Source of the DNA: an uncultured Clostridia bacterium
GTDB taxonomy: Bacteria > Bacillota > Clostridia > Lachnospirales > CAG-274
Assembly (NCBI GenBank): GCA_947585865.1
Contig: CANPXH010000011.1
Span: forward strand, 1 to 64,000
DNA: 64,000 bases
Direction of reading: 5' to 3'
Shown here: positions 59,845 through 64,000 of the stretch, in pieces
Position numbering within the stretch: the stretch's first letter is position 1
How the letters are laid out: each line of letters starts with the position of its first letter
Made by a program: the position numbers and the translations under genes
The notes under the pieces: generated by a model
The model's input: the letters and a program-made list of their open reading frames with translations, nothing else
Database searches by the model: none
Told to the model about the DNA's origin: nothing

Positions 59845-61092
59845 TCACATCTTGTCAAAAACTTCCGCCAGTTTTTCTGTCAGTCTCTTTCTTTCAAAGC
59901 CCTCTATAACATTTCTGTCGGGCTCAAAATCAAGTGTGCCTTTGCACCACTTGTCATAGTAAAGCTTTATATTTTCCTTAATGGCGGATACGTCATCGGT
60001 ATCCGCTACTATACCTATCCTGCTTTCCCTCACAAGGTCTGCGGCACAGCCCTTGGGAAGTATGGCAAGAACAGGTCTGTTCGTGTTCATGTATTCAAAT
60101 ATCTTGCCTGTGTAAAAAGCATCGGCGCCTCGGCCGCTGCCCTCTATGAGCACAAGTATATCAGCGCCTATCTGGTGGGATATACATACGTTATGAGGCA
60201 CATAGCCCACTATATCAAAGCTGTCGGTCAATCCGTAGCTGTCTATCTGAGCTTGGAGCTTATCCCTGTGGTAGTTGCCTATAAGTTTTATAAGTATCCT
60301 GCTTTTGTCTATATCCCCTTGGGATATGAGCTGTTTGAGAGCCTCAAAGAACGTATCGGGTCTCCTTCTGCCGTATAATGCCCCTGTGTATACCATCGTC
60401 ATCCTGTCGTTGCAGGGCTTATGCATAACATCCATATCCTTGAAATCCTCTTCGTCATAGCCGTTTGGTATAACAAAGAAGTTATCCCCTTTTATACCGT
60501 TGTTCTTTATAAAATTTTCACGCATTACGGGAGTATTGGTTATAAGCATATCCGCCGTTGTGACAACGGTATGCTCCATTGTCTTTTCCTTTTTTGTCCT
60601 TACAGACCCGTAGGGAGAATCAAGTATATACGGGTTGTTTGTCCATTCGTCACGAAAATCCGCCGCCCACTTTATACCGGGCATTTTTTTCTTTATATAA
60701 AGACCCAAAAGGTGATCGCTGTAGGGCGCAGAGGTGGTGTATATAATGTTTATGCCCTCGGCTTTTATTATCTCAAGAGCTTTTTTCTTTGAAAACTCCA
60801 TCCAAAAACGAGCCGTGTCGGGAATCACAAACTTGCCCAGCACCTTTCCCGGTATCCTGAATATGCCCTTCATTTCGGGAAGCTCCCAAGGCTTTGTTCT
60901 GTATATCCTTACGCCCTCAGGCACATCCTTGAGAAGCGTCTCGTCTTTAAGGGGCATATTGCCTTCCTCTCTTGTGAAAACAACAGGCTCATAGCCAAAG
61001 CTCCTCAGATGCTTTACGAATTTGACACTTCTTTGTACGCCCGATCCGCCCATAGGCGGAAACTGATTTGCTATTATCAATACTTTTTTCAT
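59845..61092 (-). CDS. Family 4 glycosyltransferase (second of two)
   Basis: The 415-residue GT-B enzyme starts KKVLIIANQFPPMGGSGVQRSVKFVKHL, has DFRDEWTNNPY (about 145-155), a hinge with FFVIPNGYDEEDF and the donor-binding MVYTGALYGRRRPDTFFEALKQL (about 229-251), then VGYVPHNVCISHQIGADILVLIEG. It resembles glycosyltransferases of wall and capsule loci. The conserved last E-x7-E is less clear than in the other copy. Downstream is the repeat L (61118-61168) and the KilA-N gene. Confidence 0.88.
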   Translation of the reverse strand: MKKVLIIANQFPPMGGSGVQRSVKFVKHLRSFGYEPVVFTREEGNMPLKDETLLKDVPEGVRIYRTKPWELPEMKGIFRIPGKVLGKFVIPDTARFWMEFSKKKALEIIKAEGINIIYTTSAPYSDHLLGLYIKKKMPGIKWAADFRDEWTNNPYILDSPYGSVRTKKEKTMEHTVVTTADMLITNTPVMRENFIKNNGIKGDNFFVIPNGYDEEDFKDMDVMHKPCNDRMTMVYTGALYGRRRPDTFFEALKQLISQGDIDKSRILIKLIGNYHRDKLQAQIDSYGLTDSFDIVGYVPHNVCISHQIGADILVLIEGSGRGADAFYTGKIFEYMNTNRPVLAILPKGCAADLVRESRIGIVADTDDVSAIKENIKLYYDKWCKGTLDFEPDRNVIEGFERKRLTEKLAEVFDKM

Positions 61093-61117
61093 AGTGATCT
61101 GTTCCTTATTGTCAGTA

Positions 61118-61168
61118 TTATATAAAAACGACCGATTTTTCCGTGACCCTGTCGCAGAAAAAAATTAT
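61118..61168. repeat. Flanking direct repeat, left copy (L)
   Basis: The stretch TATTATAT-AAAACGACCGATT-TCCGTGACC-TGT-CAG-AA (from about 61116 to 61167) recurs at 62036-62090 with roughly 80% identity. Both copies end at or in the stop codon of the gene on their right (KilA-N here, wecC there), and both are in the same direction, so they bracket the KilA-N gene. Confidence 0.75.
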
Positions 61169-61995
61169 TTTTTTTCCAATGATCTTATAGTTTCAATACT
61201 TAACCTTGACAGAGTATCAAGCTGTTTAACGGCATATGTCCTCAATATCTGTATTCTTTCGCTTTGCGGTATGCCTTTTTCGATCAGGATCGCATTATAG
61301 CTTTCCATATTTGCCATAACAAGAAGCTGATCTATATCTGCATGATCCCGTATATTGCCCTGCTTATCAGGATTTTCGTCACGCCATTGCTTTGCTGTTC
61401 TGTTGAACAATGCCACATTCAGCATATCCGCTTCACTTGCATAGGTCATAGACTTCTGAAAAGCAGTGACCTCCTCCGGTATAAGATTTTCCTTTATCGC
61501 ATCTGTGTGTATACGGTAATTGAGCTTCGACAATTCCCTGTTAAGATTCCAATTCAGCGATATCTTACTGTTTTCATCAAGCTTTATTCTCTGATAATCC
61601 TTTATAATATAAAGCTTGAACTCGGCAGACACCCATGATGCAAATTCAAAGGCAATATCGGAATGAGCATATGTACCCCCATATCTTCCTGCCTTAGTGA
61701 CTATGCCTATTGCATTGACACCTTCTATCCATTTTGTAGGCGACATTGTAAAGGCATTTAATCCTGCCTGCTTTCTAAACCCGTCGAATTCGACGGGTTT
61801 AAAATTTCCGTTATGAAGCATTTCCCAAAGTCCCAAGAACTCAATGGTATCTCTTCCACGCATCCAGTTTCTTATTACATCATTAGGATCATCGCTTTTA
61901 TAACGGGCAATATCCGTCAGCGAAATATATTCATTTTTAAAATCCTCTGTATAGATACTTATTTCATAGCCATTTGCATAAATAGTATCTTTCAT
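61165..61995 (-). CDS. KilA-N domain protein (phage-type)
   Basis: KilA-N domains bind nucleic acid and are common in phages and in mobile genes. The 276-residue product has the KilA-N core YISLTDIARYKSDDPNDVIRNWMRGRDTIEFLGLWEML (about 26-63) and KAGRYGGTYAHSDIAFEFASWVSAEFKLYIIKDYQRI (about 108-144), then a helical C-terminal part. I choose ATG 61995; a TTG at 62010 is also possible. Unlike its neighbours it lacks a clear ribosome-binding site. It sits between wecC and a glycosyltransferase gene and is bracketed by two related repeats, so it looks like an insertion in a polysaccharide operon. Confidence 0.82.
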   Translation of the reverse strand: MKDTIYANGYEISIYTEDFKNEYISLTDIARYKSDDPNDVIRNWMRGRDTIEFLGLWEMLHNGNFKPVEFDGFRKQAGLNAFTMSPTKWIEGVNAIGIVTKAGRYGGTYAHSDIAFEFASWVSAEFKLYIIKDYQRIKLDENSKISLNWNLNRELSKLNYRIHTDAIKENLIPEEVTAFQKSMTYASEADMLNVALFNRTAKQWRDENPDKQGNIRDHADIDQLLVMANMESYNAILIEKGIPQSERIQILRTYAVKQLDTLSRLSIETIRSLEKK

Positions 61996-62035
61996 TTGTT
62001 TACTAACCAATTTATTTACCCGTTAAATATTATCC

Positions 62036-62090
62036 GTATTATACGAAAACGACCGATTCCTCCGTGACCGTGTTACAGGAAGATATTATC
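62036..62090. repeat. Flanking direct repeat, right copy (R)
   Basis: The right partner of the repeat at 61118-61168. It reads TATTATAC-AAAACGACCGATT-TCCGTGACC-TGT-CAG-AA and ends in the wecC stop codon (62086-62088). The distance between repeats is about 910 bp, which contains only the KilA-N gene. Confidence 0.75.
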
Positions 62091-63345
62091 TTGTGCCGTC
62101 GCCAAGGAGAACGTATTTTGCTCCTGCCTTTTCAACGTCTGCTCTGCTCCAGAAGTTTCTGGTATCCAGCAATATCTTATCGTTCATATTTTCGGTGAGC
62201 TTGGCAAAGTCAATATTTCCGAACTCGTCATGATTTACGCCTAAAACTGCAATATCGGCGCCCTTTGCCGCCTCATATATATCAAAGTCCTCAGCAAGCT
62301 TTTCGCCTGCATGGGGATCGCATATCCTTACATTGACGCCCTTGGACTTTAAGCTGTCGGCAAGGTGCATAACGGGAGATTCTCTTACATCATCGATATT
62401 GGGCTTATATGTAACGCCGTAAAGCGCAACAGTCTTGCCCTCCAGTCCGCCTATAAGACCTGCGATCTTGTTCTCCACAAACTCAGGCATAGAGTCGTTG
62501 TTAAGTCTGCCCTGGTGTATGAGCTTGGCATTCTTGCTCTTCTCAACTAAGAACCATGGGTCAAGAGCTATACAATGGCCGCCTACGCCGGGGCCGGGAG
62601 AAAGTATATTTACTCTTGGGTGCTGATTTGCCATTCTTATAACATCCCAGCAGTTCACGCCCAGCTCTTCGCTCATCTTTGCAAGCTCGTTGGCAAGAGC
62701 AATATTTACATCTCTGAATGTATTTTCCATAAGCTTACACATTTCGGCGGTAGTGGAGGTGGTAATGAATATTTCTCCCTCTACTATGCTTTCATATACC
62801 TTCTTTACCTCAAGGCTTGACTTTTCGTTTATACCGCCTACTATACGGCTGTTTGTCCTTAATTCCTCCAGCACTCTGCCCGGAAGTATCCTTTCGGGAG
62901 AATGGGCAACGAGCAGCTCCTCGCCTAACTCAAGACCTGTCTCCTTAAGTATGGGGAGCATAAGATCCTCCACCGTTCTCGGGGGTGACGTAGACTCCAA
63001 TATAACTATATCCCCCTTTCTCACATGGGGAACGATAGCCCTTGTGGCTGACTCAACATATCTCATATCGGCAGTCTTGTCCTCATTGATGGGAGTGGGC
63101 ACGGCTATGATATATACATCGCAGTCATCGGGGCATACAGTCTGAGCGGTAAGCCTGCCGCTTGCGACTACCTGCTTTACAAGATCGCCCAGACCCGGCT
63201 CTTCAATTATTATCTCGCCCTTGTTAAGAGCATTCACAGCCTTTTCGTTAAGGTCATAGCCCACAACTCTGTGACCCTTTGAAGCGAACATTGCAGCGGT
63301 AGGCAAACCAACATAGCCTATACCTATAACACAAATGCTTTTCAT
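62086..63345 (-). CDS. wecC: UDP-N-acetyl-D-mannosamine dehydrogenase (WecC-like)
   Basis: WecC oxidises UDP-ManNAc to UDP-ManNAcA in two NAD-dependent steps. The 419-residue product has the nucleotide-binding start ICVIGIGYVGLPTAAMFASKGHRVVGYD, VESTSPPRTVEDLMLPI (about 114-130), SPERILPGRVLEELRTNSRIVGG (about 149-171), and the catalytic-Cys block NILSPGPGVGGHCIALDPWFLVEK (about 247-270). The GPGVGGHCIA-DPWF form favours WecC over UDP-glucose dehydrogenase. It would supply the sugar for the TagA-type enzyme. No wecB epimerase lies in view. Confidence 0.92.
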   Translation of the reverse strand: MKSICVIGIGYVGLPTAAMFASKGHRVVGYDLNEKAVNALNKGEIIIEEPGLGDLVKQVVASGRLTAQTVCPDDCDVYIIAVPTPINEDKTADMRYVESATRAIVPHVRKGDIVILESTSPPRTVEDLMLPILKETGLELGEELLVAHSPERILPGRVLEELRTNSRIVGGINEKSSLEVKKVYESIVEGEIFITTSTTAEMCKLMENTFRDVNIALANELAKMSEELGVNCWDVIRMANQHPRVNILSPGPGVGGHCIALDPWFLVEKSKNAKLIHQGRLNNDSMPEFVENKIAGLIGGLEGKTVALYGVTYKPNIDDVRESPVMHLADSLKSKGVNVRICDPHAGEKLAEDFDIYEAAKGADIAVLGVNHDEFGNIDFAKLTENMNDKILLDTRNFWSRADVEKAGAKYVLLGDGTR

Positions 63346-63377
63346 TTTGTTTTCTTCCTTTCTTTATTTAAAAATGT

Positions 63378-64000
63378 TTATTTTGCAAATCTTGCTTTTA
63401 TCACGGCAAGCTCATTTTTTATCTCGCCTGTAACGCAAAGTGCGATACCATATACTATAATACCACAAAATACAAATATTGCCAAACATAATTTGCTGTC
63501 GGGCAGTATGAACTTAAGTATCTCTATAACAGCCACCATAACAAGTGCGGAAAAGAGTATCCTGAAAAATCTTTTGGGCTCTATAGACCACTTGAGATAC
63601 TTCCTTGTGCCGTACCTTGCCATAAGGAAGTAGGCAAAGAAGCCTATAAATGTAGTGACCGCCGCTATCGCATAGCTGTTTGTAAGCTTTATCACTATAT
63701 AGAAAAGCACTACCTTCATTATGCCGCTTATAAGGCTTCTCTTAAATATGGCGCTTGTGTTGGAATTCAGCTCCCAATGCTTTATGGAATACTCTGTAAG
63801 GCCTAAGAACATCATACCCAATGCCACCCAAAACATAACTATATGCCCTGAAAAATAGCTTTTTTCAAAAAGCGCCTTTGCCGCTGCATCGCTTACGGCA
63901 AATACTCCCGCCACGGCAGGTATGGCTACCAGCATATACATACGCACCGCCTGATCGAGCAGCTTTTGCACATCGTCTTTCCTGCCCTCGGACCAAGCCC
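63378..64000 (-). CDS. Oligosaccharide flippase / polysaccharide biosynthesis protein (truncated by window edge)
   Basis: The 3' part (about 207 residues) of a MATE/MVF-type flippase. The reading frame is open through the window edge, so the true start is beyond 64000. It has at least five TM helices, starting with QKLLDQAVRMYMLVAIPAVAGVFAVS, then YFSGHIVMFWVALGMMFLGLTEYSIKHWELNSNTSAIFKRSLI, which is typical of the C-terminal half of Wzx-like flippases. It would move lipid-linked sugar repeat units across the membrane. It precedes wecC by 32 nt in the same direction. Confidence 0.85.
   Translation of the reverse strand, partial: AWSEGRKDDVQKLLDQAVRMYMLVAIPAVAGVFAVSDAAAKALFEKSYFSGHIVMFWVALGMMFLGLTEYSIKHWELNSNTSAIFKRSLISGIMKVVLFYIVIKLTNSYAIAAVTTFIGFFAYFLMARYGTRKYLKWSIEPKRFFRILFSALVMVAVIEILKFILPDSKLCLAIFVFCGIIVYGIALCVTGEIKNELAVIKARFAK

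Overview
The window reads as chromosomal DNA from a spore-forming, low-to-mid GC member of the Clostridia (Bacillota). Evidence for this includes SpoIID, SpmA/SpmB, DUF3793, the CdaA/CdaR pair, a LexA-type GAAC-N4-GTTC box before recA, AGGAGG ribosome-binding sites almost everywhere, and tRNAs without an encoded CCA. Rubrerythrin and an Rrf2-linked Fe-S/cysteine desulfurase cluster point to an anaerobe. The Thr-rich linkers in surface proteins are common in gut Clostridia, but I cannot name the genus from sequence alone.

Layout. 1-4.9 kb: spoIID, a variant ftsH, comF, a small zinc-ribbon gene and a PHP hydrolase. 4.9-5.25 kb: a structured intergenic repeat. 5.3-10.8 kb (minus strand): a small membrane protein, RseC-like protein, L31, Rho, an acidic membrane protein with a LysM-like end, spmA/spmB and a PF06541-like membrane protein. 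10.9-13.6 kb (plus): cdaA-cdaR (cyclic di-AMP synthesis) and tRNA-Phe, tRNA-Gly(UCC), tRNA-Gly(GCC). 13.8-17.4 kb: a beta-propeller/NlpC-P60 protein, then a BlaI-type repressor, an M56 membrane protease and a small secreted peptide. 17.8-20.7 kb (minus): ACT protein, homoserine dehydrogenase, aspartate kinase. 20.9-24.1 kb (plus): Rrf2 regulator, IscS-type desulfurase, IscU-type scaffold, mnmA. 24.2-26.7 kb (plus): a putative pentameric ligand-gated channel homologue, a Kv-like potassium channel and an ECF-S-like membrane protein. 27-34 kb (minus): a degenerate transpeptidase-thioredoxin fusion, rubrerythrin, asparaginase, an SGNH-like protein and purD-purN-purM. 34-41 kb (minus): rfbC, YfhO, GtrA, a GtrB-like glycosyltransferase and a Thr-rich secreted toroid protein. 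41-43.3 kb (plus): cinA-recA. 43.6-48.4 kb (minus): the branched-chain amino acid transporter livKHMGF. 48.8-50.6 kb: pyruvate kinase. 50.9-64 kb (minus): DUF3793, PAP2, dapF, a PrsA-like foldase, then a surface-polysaccharide locus (TagA/WecG, CsaB, polymerase/ligase, two GT4 enzymes, WecC and a truncated flippase). A KilA-N gene sits inside that locus between two related flanking repeats.

Most genes are ordinary. The parts worth a second look are: (1) a dispersed structured repeat of about 300 bp, with two near-complete copies and two fragments, whose stems differ by compensatory changes; (2) the ion-channel operon; (3) the KilA-N single-gene cassette; (4) the catalytically dead penicillin-binding-protein-like domain fused to thioredoxin; (5) the BlaI/M56/secreted-peptide trio.

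All calls come from reading the sequence and recalled family patterns. No database search or folding program was run.
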